A stretch of DNA of 34,809 nucleotides from Gammaproteobacteria bacterium (lineage in GTDB: Bacteria; Pseudomonadota; Gammaproteobacteria; Ga0077554; Ga007554), in the NCBI GenBank assembly GCA_016191235.1, contig JACPOZ010000059.1, positions 1 through 34,809 on the forward strand. Direction: 5' to 3'. Shown one piece after another: positions 7,862-16,585 of the stretch (position 1 is its first letter; the number at the start of each line of letters is the position of its first letter). The position numbers and the translations under genes were made by a program. Under the pieces are notes generated by a model. That model made no database searches and was not told where the DNA came from. It saw only the letters and a list, made by a program, of their open reading frames with translations.

Positions 7862-8194
7862 ATGGAAATTCTGGAAGTCATCGACCAACAGGTCAAAAGC
7901 AACCCCGTCCTCATCTACATGAAAGGCACGCCGCAGATGCCGATGTGCGGCTTCTCCAGCCGTGCCGTCCAGGCCCTGCGCGCCTGTGACGCCGACTTTG
8001 CCTTTGTCAACGTGCTCGAAGATGCTGAAGTCTTCGAAAACCTGCCCCGCTACGCCAACTGGCCCACCTTCCCGCAGATCTACATCAACGGCGAACTGAT
8101 CGGCGGCTGCGACATCACACTGGAGCTGTACCAGCGCGGTGATTTGCAGAAAATGGTGGATGAGTTGAAGGCACAAAAGGAGACGCAGGGCTGA
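7862..8194 (+). CDS. grxD: Monothiol glutaredoxin, CGFS type
   Basis: 110 aa, single glutaredoxin domain of the Grx4 family. The CGFS active site is at residues 29-32 (KGTPQMPMCGFSSRAV), with Lys21 and the WPTFPQIYINGELIGGCD segment forming the glutathione site. Such proteins bind a glutathione-ligated [2Fe-2S] cluster as dimers, or with BolA partners, and act in iron-sulfur cluster delivery and iron sensing in the cytosol rather than as thiol reductants. The ATG at 7862 has GAGGT upstream. It lies behind the amidotransferase but has a promoter-like site and a strong terminator of its own, so it is probably a separate unit. Confidence 0.95.
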   Translation: MEILEVIDQQVKSNPVLIYMKGTPQMPMCGFSSRAVQALRACDADFAFVNVLEDAEVFENLPRYANWPTFPQIYINGELIGGCDITLELYQRGDLQKMVDELKAQKETQG

Positions 8195-8227
8195 TACTCT
8201 GCGCCTCCCTCTATCCCTTCAGGCTAA

Positions 8228-8258
8228 GGGGCGGCATCAAGCCGCCCCTTTTGTTTGT
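8228..8258 (+). terminator. Intrinsic terminator of grxD
   Basis: Perfect 8-bp stem GGGGCGGC/GCCGCCCC (8228-8235 with 8241-8248), loop ATCAA, then TTTTGTTTGT. It lies between convergent genes and may also slow transcription from the lipoprotein gene at 8270-9265. Confidence 0.92.
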
Positions 8259-8269
8259 CACTCAGGAAA

Positions 8270-9265
8270 TCAAAGATCGGCCCACTTTCCTGGTATTTGA
8301 CTCTCGTAATTACCGTTTCCATCTGCATCGACATTGATGTTGTAATCAGTTGTACTAATCGCTACCAAGCTGGCTTTTGTACCATTGCCCCCCGTGACGA
8401 CAAGCACGCCCTGCGAAGGCGCCGCCGCTACGACACCAGCGGTAATATAGAAACGGAATGGTGTAGGCGTAGTCAGGTCGACATAGCCATCATCCGGGCC
8501 GTAGAATCTCCCCCCCATGCTGACATCTACCCAGACGCTCGGATTTACACTGGCAAACACTTGATAATTTTCCATCTTGTATACCTTGCCCGCCGTATCG
8601 TCGCGCATCACCATGTTGATGGTGGTGAGAACCTGGAGGGGCACTGTCGCATCAATGGCGATGCTACCGCTGGTGGTAAAGGCATCGCTGCCGGACTTGC
8701 TGCTGAGGGAGGTAAAGGACATATCGATTTTTTGGATCGTCGGTGTCGGTGTTCCCACGCTTACTTTACCAGAGAAGCTGATCCTGCCGGACAACGTAAC
8801 ACCCTCACTACAATAATTGCTGAAGGTAATTGAACCGCTGCTAATGTTTCCGGTGACATCATCGTATGTTGCGCTACCTGAGAAGCCGCCACCACAACTG
8901 CCTTGCTCCGTGATCGTCTCAGTCTTGACGGCTGCGCCAAGATCGGCCTTGGGCAGCGTAGTGACATCGATCTTTCCTACTGCATTACGCAAGGTCTCAG
9001 ATAACGCCAGCGTGTGGGGACGATTGATCTGATGGTCCGTCACATTCGTTTGAGCCGATGCTGCGACACCTCCCAAGGCATTACCCGTAGCACGGCCCTG
9101 GTAGGCGCCTCCAGCAAGGTTTTTGGCATTAGCCTGGGTGACGACGGCTTGAGTTGTCAGGCCCGCATAGGTGATGCCGGATGGACCGCCATCACCTCCG
9201 CCACCCCCGCAGCCCGCTAAGGCAAGAGTAAAAATCAGTGCTGCTGTTACGTACCTGGCTTTCAT
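8270..9265 (-). CDS. Lipoprotein of unknown function with Gly-rich tether
   Basis: 331 aa. The N-terminus MKARYVTAALIFTLALAGCGGGGG is a lipoprotein signal with lipobox LAGC (Cys18), followed by a glycine run that probably acts as a flexible tether. The remainder is rich in Ser, Thr, Gly and Val with alternating beta-strand character (SGSATYDDVTGNISSGSITF, TLSGRISFSGKVSV) and ends NVDADGNGNYESQIPGKWADL, which has a DADGNG calcium-loop-like motif. I do not recognise a family. The ATG at 9265 has AGGAG 8 nt upstream. It follows the subtilisin-like lipoprotein gene by 173 bp on the same strand and has the same Cys-Gly-run design, so the two products may sit in the same membrane and could be functionally linked; this is inference. 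Confidence 0.8.
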   Translation of the reverse strand: MKARYVTAALIFTLALAGCGGGGGDGGPSGITYAGLTTQAVVTQANAKNLAGGAYQGRATGNALGGVAASAQTNVTDHQINRPHTLALSETLRNAVGKIDVTTLPKADLGAAVKTETITEQGSCGGGFSGSATYDDVTGNISSGSITFSNYCSEGVTLSGRISFSGKVSVGTPTPTIQKIDMSFTSLSSKSGSDAFTTSGSIAIDATVPLQVLTTINMVMRDDTAGKVYKMENYQVFASVNPSVWVDVSMGGRFYGPDDGYVDLTTPTPFRFYITAGVVAAAPSQGVLVVTGGNGTKASLVAISTTDYNINVDADGNGNYESQIPGKWADL

Positions 9266-9438
9266 GGCACATCTCCTGAATTAAAAGTCCTGGAATTTGG
9301 AACGTTACCTTTCTTCCCCTCTGCCAAAGAGCCTCTTGGTATATGCTGAAAACGCCGTGTCAGCCTTCTCAAAGACAGTAGCCATTACATATCACATGCC
9401 AACTCGGATTTCTTTGATCCATATCAAACCCGCATCAG

Positions 9439-12075
9439 TTAGCGCTGCCAGGTTCTTCCCTTAACCTTTGTGATACGACGCAACCCCGATTGCTGCGTCC
9501 GCACGGACAGATTGGCGCGCAGGCTGGTGTCGAAGCCGGTGGTGAAGTCGATGCCGCCGAGGCCGCTGTCGGTGATGGTGACCAGTTTGGGTTGCTCCAG
9601 GGTGAGGTAGCTGCCACAGGCCTCGCCGGGGTCGCAGATGATCTGGTTATTGTTGGAGTCCGACCCGGCGATGACCTGGTAGGTGCCCGCCGCAACACCG
9701 GTGACGCTGTAGCGATATTGGCCGCTGGCATCGACGCCAACGGTAGCCTGTTTCATGACCTCGCCGGTGGCGGGGTCGATCAGCAGCACATAGTGATAAC
9801 CGGCGTCCGGGCTGGTGGCGGCGCCGGGAGTGCCTACCTGCAAGGTAACACGCAGCGCCACGGTATTCGCGGAGGAGGTGAAGGTGAGGGTGGCGGAATA
9901 TGCGCCGACGGCGAGGCTGCTTCGGTCTACCTTCACCGTATAAACACCCAGCTTGGTGCTGGAATCAACAGATTTTTCCGTGACGCTCAACCATGTGGCA
10001 TCACCCGTCGGGGCATATACGGTGACGGCGCCACCGATGCTCCCGACAGCTAGGTCAATTTCGGTGGATGTCAGACCGAAGTTGAGCATGGATGGGCTGG
10101 TGATTAGTGTCGGGGTCGGTGCTGCCTCCTGAGCCGCAACAACCGCTTTCGATGCATCAATCAACCCGTGGCCGTATTTATCATCACGCCCCGAGTCGCC
10201 GATATCCTGGGTAAGCTTCCCATTTATTAACTGGGTATCAACCCAATCCGGCGTCAACTTGGAATTCACCGCCTTCATCAAGGCAATCACCCCCGCCACA
10301 TGCGGCGTCGCCATCGAGGTGCCTTGCAGAAAACTGTAGGTATATTGGATCGGCGCGGTTGAATCCTTACGTCGTTCCGTATCATCACCACGCGTACTGA
10401 GAATACCATCGGGAAATCCATCCCCGTTGATATCCTTACGGCTGTCACCGCCCGGCGCGGCCACGTCGATATTCGCGCCATAGTTGGAGTAGTAGGCCAA
10501 GTTCTTGGCGGCATCCACCGCGCTCACCGAGATTACACCGGCGTAGGAGGCGGGATAAAAGGCGGTGCTGCTCGCCTCGTTGCCGGCGGCGGCCACGATG
10601 ATCATGTTTTGTTTACGGGCCTGGCTAAAGACATCCTGCTCAGCCTGGGAATAGCCGCTGCCGCCCAGGCTCAGGTTGATGATGTCTGCGGGCTTATCAG
10701 GAACCCTGCCGGAATCATTGATCAATCCTGCTGCGTAACGCACCGCCTGGAGAATGTCATAGCTGGCTCCACCCAGTTTGCCGAGCGCGCGCAGCGGCAT
10801 GACCTTGGCGCCCCACGCCACGCCAGCCACGCCACTCGTGTTGTTGGTGGTTGCGGCGATGGTACCTGCCACATGGGTGCCGTGAAAACTGCTGCCCGTC
10901 GGACCCTGGTCACCGGGGTCATCGGCATTGCTGTCGATGCCGTCACCGTCCAGGGCACTGGTTGGATCCTTGATGAAATCATAGCCGGGGACGAACTGGC
11001 CTTGCAGGTCTGGGTGGTCGGGCAGCACGCCGGTGTCGATCACCGCGACAATGACCTGTTTGCTCCCGGCCGGGATGTTGCTCGTGATATCCCAGGCCTG
11101 CGGCAGGTTGATCAGCGGATAGTGCCACTGGCGGGGATAAGATTCATCGTTGGGAATCGCGGTGGCGGTGCGGATGTAGTTGGGTTCGGCATAGGCGACA
11201 TCGGCGCGGCGGCGCAGGGCCTTGATGGCCTGGATGGTTTCGCGCTTGAGCTGACTGCTTGTGGCGGCGTCTTCTGTGGCGGCGATGCCCAGCGCGCTAC
11301 GCATCCTGCTGCGTTGCTGGGCATCGCCCAGGCTGAGCAGCATCGGCCGACCCACGTCGCCGGCCTTGGCGGTGAGGCCAAGCGTCTGGGCGCGCGATGC
11401 GGCAGAGGCGCTATTCAATGAACGGTTGTCATCCTTGAACTGGACGACGATATCGCCGGGCACGAAATCGTCGCCCAGCCGTAACGTGCCAGCCATAGTG
11501 GATGCCGTGGCGAAGTTAAAGCCGATTGTCAGGGTGTAGTTCGATGCACCGGCTGGGCAGTCAGTGCAGATGGCGACTTCAATGTAATAGGTGCCGGGCT
11601 TTTTGACCGTGATGGATTTGGTTTTGGCTGAACCCTGCGAACTGTCTTCGTCGCCCCTGCCTTCGTCGTACAGGAAAATGTCGATATCGTTGGATTGCAG
11701 ATCGGCTTCGCCGATGCTGAGCGTGATGGTCTGGTTAGCAGCCAGGGTGACTTTGTAAAAATCCGATACATCGCCAATCCGCGATGACCGGCCGAAGGGT
11801 CCGTTCCCGGGTTGATTGACATACCCCCCAATCGCCACCGGATTGCCGACCGGTTGGGCCTGATCGAAATCGTCATTCGGCGCATACGGCGCAGCGGGGT
11901 CGTTGACATCGCTGTCCATCGCAGTATACGCCGCAGCGCTGATCGTGCCGCTGATCGCATAGGTTTTCTCCGGTGGTGGCGGAGGCGTGCCACCACCGCC
12001 GCCACCACCGCACCCGCCCTGCGTGGCGGCAAGGACAAATATCACGCCAAAGAAAAATTGTCGCCAGATTTTCAT
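9439..12075 (-). CDS. Subtilisin-family (S8) serine protease, surface or periplasmic lipoprotein
   Basis: 878 aa. The signal peptide leads to Cys22 followed by seven Gly and a Pro run (GGCGGGGGGGTPPPPP); the lipobox TQGGC is not ideal but lipidation is likely. Next comes a PPC-type pre-peptidase beta domain (about 95-185: DVSDFYKVTLAANQTITLSI ... GTYYIEVAIC), an inhibitor-like propeptide region (about 195-315: VPGDIVVQFKDD ... ADVAYAEPNYI), and the S8 catalytic domain with Asp347 (VIDTGV), His398 (HGTHVAG), oxyanion Asn (AAAGNE) and Ser587 (GTSMATPHVAG). The C-terminal part has a BACON-like beta domain (WLSVTEKSVDSS ... YSATLTFTSSAN) and a domain resembling carboxypeptidase regulatory folds (YRYSVTGVAAGTYQVIAGSD). 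All catalytic residues are present. Its upstream region is taken up by the palindromic repeat at 12113-12271, which begins 37 bp before the start codon. The ribosome binding site is weak (GGA). Confidence 0.93.
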   Translation of the reverse strand: MKIWRQFFFGVIFVLAATQGGCGGGGGGGTPPPPPEKTYAISGTISAAAYTAMDSDVNDPAAPYAPNDDFDQAQPVGNPVAIGGYVNQPGNGPFGRSSRIGDVSDFYKVTLAANQTITLSIGEADLQSNDIDIFLYDEGRGDEDSSQGSAKTKSITVKKPGTYYIEVAICTDCPAGASNYTLTIGFNFATASTMAGTLRLGDDFVPGDIVVQFKDDNRSLNSASAASRAQTLGLTAKAGDVGRPMLLSLGDAQQRSRMRSALGIAATEDAATSSQLKRETIQAIKALRRRADVAYAEPNYIRTATAIPNDESYPRQWHYPLINLPQAWDITSNIPAGSKQVIVAVIDTGVLPDHPDLQGQFVPGYDFIKDPTSALDGDGIDSNADDPGDQGPTGSSFHGTHVAGTIAATTNNTSGVAGVAWGAKVMPLRALGKLGGASYDILQAVRYAAGLINDSGRVPDKPADIINLSLGGSGYSQAEQDVFSQARKQNMIIVAAAGNEASSTAFYPASYAGVISVSAVDAAKNLAYYSNYGANIDVAAPGGDSRKDINGDGFPDGILSTRGDDTERRKDSTAPIQYTYSFLQGTSMATPHVAGVIALMKAVNSKLTPDWVDTQLINGKLTQDIGDSGRDDKYGHGLIDASKAVVAAQEAAPTPTLITSPSMLNFGLTSTEIDLAVGSIGGAVTVYAPTGDATWLSVTEKSVDSSTKLGVYTVKVDRSSLAVGAYSATLTFTSSANTVALRVTLQVGTPGAATSPDAGYHYVLLIDPATGEVMKQATVGVDASGQYRYSVTGVAAGTYQVIAGSDSNNNQIICDPGEACGSYLTLEQPKLVTITDSGLGGIDFTTGFDTSLRANLSVRTQQSGLRRITKVKGRTWQR

Positions 12076-12112
12076 AATAGTTCCGATACGCCGACCGGTG
12101 CGCCTTTCTAAT

Positions 12113-12271
12113 CCTGCTGCGTCACAAAGTGATCAAGGGAAGAGCGAAGCGAAGGGTTCCCAGTGCAAGGCAAAATCGGGCGAAAAAGCGGAGCATACAT
12201 GAAGTATGTGAACATTTTGAGTCCGATTTTAACGCCGCCATGCGCCCTTCAGCGCTTTGTGACACAGTAGG
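12113..12271. repeat. Long palindromic repeat with 17-bp terminal inverted repeats (repeat family copy B, 159 bp)
   Basis: Ends: CCTGCTGCGTCACAAAG at 12113-12129 and the inverse of CCTACTGTGTCACAAAG at 12255-12271 (15 of 17 match). Inside, AAAATCGG (12172-12179) pairs with CCGATTTT (12223-12230), and CATAC/GTATG (12194-12198 with 12204-12208) closes a 5-nt loop; these two pairs share one axis at 12201. It shares GTGCAAGGCAA (12163) and AACGCCGCCATGCGC (12231) with the palindrome at 2429-2550. It fills the gap between the diguanylate cyclase stop and the S8 protease start. No open reading frame of note lies inside. Confidence 0.8.
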
Positions 12272-12272
12272 A

Positions 12273-13226
12273 CTAAAACACCACCTGGTTCCGCCCCCCC
12301 TCTTTGGCCTGATACAGCTTGATATCGGCGCATTCAAGAATGGCTTCCACTGACTGCGGCCCTAGCTCCGCACCACTGTAGAAACAGACCCCGAGCGAGG
12401 CAGTGACGGAAAGGTTACCCGCTGCGGTTTTGATTGGCCGCTGATTGATAGCGCGCAGGATACGCTCAAAGAGCGCGGGGTTGGATTGGTTAGCATCCGC
12501 GCAATACATGATCACCGCAAACTCCTCCCCACCCATGCGCACCACAACATCGGTTGGGCGCACCGCGCGGCGCAGACGATTGGCGACGGCCACCAGCACC
12601 TCGTCGCCCACCGCGTGCCCGTGGCTGTCATTGACCGTCTTGAAGTGGTCGATGTCTGCGATAGCAAGGTAAATGGCCCCGCCGCGCGTGGCGGTTTCGA
12701 GCATCAATGCTTCCAGATGGGTGCGCATATAACGCCGGTTGCCAAGGCCAGTAAGCGGGTCCGTGGTCGCCATTTCTTCCAGACGCCGGTTGTGGGCAGA
12801 CAAGTTCTGGGCAGTTTCAAACAACGTATTCTGCAACGCAGCAATGCGTCCGGCGGCATGAACGCGCGCGGCGAGTTCCCGCTCATTTACAGGCTTTGTC
12901 AGATAGTCATCGACACCGCGCTCAAAGGCAAGCACGAGATTCTCCACGCCCTCCTTTGCGGTAAACAGGATGACGGAGGTATAGTGGTTGCCGGCCTCAT
13001 CCTGCTGACGGATGTGATTGGTGAGTTCCAGGCCATCCATCTCCGGCATCACCCAGTCTGCCAGCACGACATCGGCGGGGCGATGCGCCAGCAGTGTCAG
13101 CGCCTCACCAGCGGAGCTGGCGGTACGGACATCGCGATAACCGCTATTGGCAAGCGCGACGCATACCGCCTCGCGGCCAAGAGGCATATCGTCTACCACG
13201 ACGATGGAGAGATCGTTGTTGATCAT
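12273..13226 (-). CDS. Response regulator with GGDEF domain (diguanylate cyclase)
   Basis: 317 aa: an N-terminal receiver domain (acidic pair Asp12-Asp13, phospho-acceptor Asp57 in VVLADWVMPEMDG, LFTAKE, and DDYLTKPV lysine), a short helical linker (about 125-155), and a GGDEF domain. The active site is GGEEF at 232-236, with the typical DPLTGLGNRRYM start and DIDHFKTVND metal-binding segment. An RxxD inhibitory site (RPTD, 223-226) sits five residues before GGEEF, so the product c-di-GMP should feed back. It should make c-di-GMP in the cytosol when phosphorylated. No cognate kinase is adjacent. The gene is divergent from rtcA, and its stop codon abuts the palindromic repeat. Confidence 0.95.
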   Translation of the reverse strand: MINNDLSIVVVDDMPLGREAVCVALANSGYRDVRTASSAGEALTLLAHRPADVVLADWVMPEMDGLELTNHIRQQDEAGNHYTSVILFTAKEGVENLVLAFERGVDDYLTKPVNERELAARVHAAGRIAALQNTLFETAQNLSAHNRRLEEMATTDPLTGLGNRRYMRTHLEALMLETATRGGAIYLAIADIDHFKTVNDSHGHAVGDEVLVAVANRLRRAVRPTDVVVRMGGEEFAVIMYCADANQSNPALFERILRAINQRPIKTAAGNLSVTASLGVCFYSGAELGPQSVEAILECADIKLYQAKEGGRNQVVF

Positions 13227-13380
13227 AAATGGCTGGCCCGCTTGAGAAACGCGTTAAGTATAGACCGATGACACTTGTTTCGCCTCCCGCGCGGCATCTA
13301 ATGCACCGCAAGCACAACCGGTCAGCGCATGGGAAGCAACCTAATTTTAAGATATACAGATTACAACAGCGGGCCTTGCT

Positions 13381-14448
13381 ATGGCAAAGAACGGAAGCTC
13401 AGGCCATCATACACGCGAAATAGACGGCTCCTCCGGTGAGGGCGGTGGGCAGTTGATCCGCACGGCGGTGGCCCTGGCGGCGATATCGGCGACAGAGGTC
13501 TTGATACGCAATGTCCGCGCAAGACGCGCCAATCCCGGCCTGGCTGCGCAGCATGTGGCCGCAGTGCGGGCAGTGGCCGCGCTGTGCGATGCCCAGGTGA
13601 ACGGCCTGCAAGTGGGTTCCCAGGAGCTGACTTTCCGGCCCGGGCGGCTGCATGGCGGCAGCTTTCAGTTCGATGTGGGCACGGCGGGCAGCCTGACCCT
13701 GGTGCTGCAGGCCGTGCTCCCGGCAGCGGTGGCCTGCGGTGAGTCCGTCCACCTGCGGCTGACCGGCGGCACCGACGTGAAGGCCGCGCCACCCTTGGAT
13801 TATCTGTGCCATGTATTGCTGGCCCTGCTGGCACGCATGGGGCTGCAAACCCGCGTGACGCTGCTCAGGCGCGGCTACTATCCGCGCGGCGGGGGAGCGA
13901 TCGAGACGGAGATACTCCCGGTGACCGCCCTGCATCCCCTGGTACTGGACACGCCCGGCCCTCTCGAAGCGATCCACGGTATCGCACACATCGCCAACCT
14001 GCCGGGCCACATCGTCGAACGCATGAAGCAGTCGGCGCTGCAGGAACTCACAGAATTCCCTGACACACACATAGAAGGCCGGGGGCTGGGGCGGGATGAG
14101 GCCATCGGACAAGGCGGGGCCGTGGTGCTGTGGGCAAAGACGGCCAATACCCTATTGGGTGCCGCAACAGTGGCGGAACGCGGTGTGCCCGCCGAACGGC
14201 TAGGCGAGGAAGCAGGGCAGGCACTGCGCGCCGAGATCCAGAGCGGCGCAACCCTGGACATTCACACCGCAGACCAGATGCTGATCTATCTGGCCATGGC
14301 GCACGGCCCCTCCAGCTTTCTGGTCCGCATCCTTTCCTCCCATGCGCAGACCACGATATGGCTGCTGGAACAGTTCCTGCCGGTGCGCTTTACGGTAACG
14401 CCAGCGGGGGAGCTGACACGCGTTGATGTCTATCCCTCGACTACATAG
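13381..14448 (+). CDS. rtcA: RNA 3'-terminal phosphate cyclase
   Basis: 355 aa. Converts RNA 3'-phosphate ends to 2',3'-cyclic phosphates with ATP through a covalent His-AMP. Seen: the N-terminal EIDGSSGEGGGQLIRTA motif, TGGTDVKAAPPLDYL, RRGYYPRGGG, and the adenylylated histidine His295 in LDIHTADQM. Length is typical. In many proteobacteria rtcA lies beside rtcB (RNA ligase) and the sigma-54 regulator rtcR; here neither is near, the left neighbour is a divergent diguanylate cyclase and the right neighbour is convergent mazG with a 10-bp gap. The ribosome binding site before the ATG at 13381 is poor (GCGGGCC). The first 12 residues (MAKNGSSGHHTR) are not family-typical, but no other start is better placed. 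Confidence 0.93.
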   Translation: MAKNGSSGHHTREIDGSSGEGGGQLIRTAVALAAISATEVLIRNVRARRANPGLAAQHVAAVRAVAALCDAQVNGLQVGSQELTFRPGRLHGGSFQFDVGTAGSLTLVLQAVLPAAVACGESVHLRLTGGTDVKAAPPLDYLCHVLLALLARMGLQTRVTLLRRGYYPRGGGAIETEILPVTALHPLVLDTPGPLEAIHGIAHIANLPGHIVERMKQSALQELTEFPDTHIEGRGLGRDEAIGQGGAVVLWAKTANTLLGAATVAERGVPAERLGEEAGQALRAEIQSGATLDIHTADQMLIYLAMAHGPSSFLVRILSSHAQTTIWLLEQFLPVRFTVTPAGELTRVDVYPSTT

Positions 14449-14458
14449 CTCTACTGTG

Positions 14459-15256
14459 TCACCTCTCCTCTCCTTTCGCCCGATCCCACAACGCATCCAT
14501 CTCTCCCAGCGTAGCCTCTTGCGGCGTTCTACCCTGCTCGCCAAGCAATGCCTCGATACGCCGGAAGCGCCGTTCGAATTTGGTGCAGGCCACGCGTAGC
14601 GCGGCCTCGGCGTCGACGTTGGCGTGACGGGCGAGGTTGACGGCAACGAACAGCAAGTCGCCGATCTCATCCTCCATGCGCTCAGGCGCAGCGCCTTGCG
14701 CAATCTCGGCGTGGATTTCCGCCGTTTCTTCCTCGAGTTTTTCCATCACCTGGTTTATATGCGGCCAATCGAACCCGACCCGCGCGGCACGGTTTTGCAG
14801 CTTGGCAGCGCGTGTCAGACCGGGCAAGGTTCGCGCTACACCATCGAGGATGCTGGCAGGCCGATCCTCCCTCTTGGCGCGTTCGGCACGCTCGGCAGCC
14901 TTGCGCTCTTCCCAGGCCAGCGACTGATCGGCGGCAGATGCAATTTTCGCCTCGCCGAAGACATGTGGATGGCGGCGGACGATCTTGCCGACAATCGCGG
15001 CAACAACGTCATCGAAGTCAAACTGACCAGTCTCGCGCGCCACCTGGGCATAGAACACCACCTGAAACAGCAGATCACCCAGCTCCGCACACAACTCATC
15101 CGTGTCACCCTGCGCAATCGCATCCGCCACCTCGTAGGCCTCTTCAATGGTATGGGGCACCAGGCTGGCGAAGGTTTGCTCGCGATCCCAGGGACAACCA
15201 TCCTTGGGGTCGCGCAACCGTGCCATAATGTCCAGAAGCTGATCTATTTTATTCAT
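14459..15256 (-). CDS. mazG: Nucleoside triphosphate pyrophosphohydrolase MazG
   Basis: 265 aa, full-length two-domain MazG that hydrolyses nucleoside triphosphates to monophosphates and PPi; in E. coli it lowers ppGpp-linked toxicity and cleans the nucleotide pool. Both all-alpha helical domains carry the metal-binding E-x(2)-E...E-x(2)-D pattern: EEAYEVADA...ELCAELGDLLFQ in the first, EEETAEIHAE...RMEDEIGDLLFVAVN in the second. The N-terminus LRDPKDGCPWDREQTFASL is diagnostic of MazG. It is convergent with rtcA, with the stop codons 10 bp apart, and divergent from the exporter operon. There is no relB- or mazEF-like gene next to it. Confidence 0.96.
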   Translation of the reverse strand: MNKIDQLLDIMARLRDPKDGCPWDREQTFASLVPHTIEEAYEVADAIAQGDTDELCAELGDLLFQVVFYAQVARETGQFDFDDVVAAIVGKIVRRHPHVFGEAKIASAADQSLAWEERKAAERAERAKREDRPASILDGVARTLPGLTRAAKLQNRAARVGFDWPHINQVMEKLEEETAEIHAEIAQGAAPERMEDEIGDLLFVAVNLARHANVDAEAALRVACTKFERRFRRIEALLGEQGRTPQEATLGEMDALWDRAKGEER

Positions 15257-15336
15257 GCGTTCCTCATTTTTTATCGCAATAGGCCCGCGACTATTGTTTA
15301 CTATTATCAGTCAATGCCGTGAGGAAAACATTTTTC

Positions 15337-16563
15337 ATGTCGCCATCCCGCAAGAAACTCCTGGCCGCCACCGTCGTCGCGCTGATCCTCGGGGCGCTTG
15401 CCTACTATTATCGCCAAAGCCAGGTGATGACCGTGGAAACAACGCCCGTCAAGCGGGGCAATCTGGTGATCACGGTCACCCCCACGGAGACCGGGACGGT
15501 GGATACCGATGCAACGGCTCTTGTGAAGGCTGAAATCGCAGCCCAGGTGATCGAGGTCCGGGCGCAGGAAGGTGATGTGGTCAAGGCCGGCGATACCCTG
15601 ATGCGCCTTGATGCGGAGCAGGCGCAGGCCAAGCTGAATTTGGCGCGCTCAGCGCTGGAAGCGGCGCGTTCCCGCCTCGCCTCGGCGCACATCGCGCTGC
15701 AAATGGATAAAGCACGCACCGCTGCGGCGCTGGCGGAGGCCAAGGCACGGCTGGGCGATGCGACACAGAAGTACGACAAGAAAAAACAGCTCTTCGACAA
15801 ACGCCTGATCCCACTCGGCGAGATGGAGACGAGTGAGGCCGAACTGGCGGTGGCACGCGCTGCGCTCAACACTGCACAGGCGAACCTCCAGCAAGCAGGT
15901 GTTCAGGAGCGCCAGGTCAAGACCGCGGAGGCCGATGTCAAACAGCAGGAAGCCTCGTTGCGCGTCGCACAGTTGAACCTGGATTACACCACAATCCGCA
16001 CCCCGATGGATGGTACGGTCATGGAAGTACCCGTCAAGGCAGGCGAACTGGTCCAGCCCGGCACGCCAGTGGCGCGCGTCACACGCATGAGCGGGCTTTA
16101 TGTAAAGGCGCTAGTGGACGAGGTGGACCTTAGCCGGCTACGGATCGGGCAAGCCGCCGAGATCAAATTCGACACCCTGCCCGATAAAAAATTCAGCGCC
16201 ACCCTGCTTGAGATTTCGCCCGGCGTGTCCGTCGAAAAACTCAAGAGCCGCAACGTCACCGTGAAGCTGCGCCTGACCGATCCGCCCCCCTTCCTCCGCC
16301 CCGGCATGTCCGCCGATGTGGAAATCATTGTGGACACGCTCAAGAACATACTCTACGCCCCCGCCCAGACGATCATGTCCAAGGACAAGGAACACTACGT
16401 CTATGTGATCGAGGACGGCAAGGTTGCCAAGCGCGTCATCACCCCCGGCCAGTCAAACTGGGATTCCACCGAGGTACGCAAAGGGCTGAGCGAAAACGAG
16501 CGGATCATCACCTCGCTCGATCAGGAAGGGTTGCAGCCTGGCGTGCGCGCCCGGCAGAAATAA
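15337..16563 (+). CDS. Periplasmic adaptor (membrane fusion) subunit of a MacAB-like ABC exporter
   Basis: 408 aa HlyD/MacA-type adaptor. One N-terminal membrane anchor (KKLLAATVVALILGALAYYY), then barrel-sandwich half (VITVTPTETGTVDTDATALV), a long alpha-hairpin rich in Ala, Glu and Gln (about 80-215) that should reach an outer-membrane TolC-type channel, the second lipoyl half (YTTIRTPMDGTVMEVPVKAGE), and beta-barrel/membrane-proximal domains (LRPGMSADVEIIVDTL). I start at the ATG at 15337 (MSPSRKKLL), with GAGGA 11 nt upstream; a GTG at 15319 would add six residues. ATPase and permease genes follow, making a tripartite exporter for an unknown substrate (macrolide, peptide or siderophore are the usual options). 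No TolC gene lies in this window. Confidence 0.9.
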   Translation: MSPSRKKLLAATVVALILGALAYYYRQSQVMTVETTPVKRGNLVITVTPTETGTVDTDATALVKAEIAAQVIEVRAQEGDVVKAGDTLMRLDAEQAQAKLNLARSALEAARSRLASAHIALQMDKARTAAALAEAKARLGDATQKYDKKKQLFDKRLIPLGEMETSEAELAVARAALNTAQANLQQAGVQERQVKTAEADVKQQEASLRVAQLNLDYTTIRTPMDGTVMEVPVKAGELVQPGTPVARVTRMSGLYVKALVDEVDLSRLRIGQAAEIKFDTLPDKKFSATLLEISPGVSVEKLKSRNVTVKLRLTDPPPFLRPGMSADVEIIVDTLKNILYAPAQTIMSKDKEHYVYVIEDGKVAKRVITPGQSNWDSTEVRKGLSENERIITSLDQEGLQPGVRARQK

Positions 16564-16585
16564 CGCCCAATGAAGAAGGTTGTGA

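Noticed and set aside
10609-11421. 270-codon frame on the plus strand
   Set aside because: Antisense to the catalytic domain of the S8 protease; the minus-strand product has all catalytic motifs.
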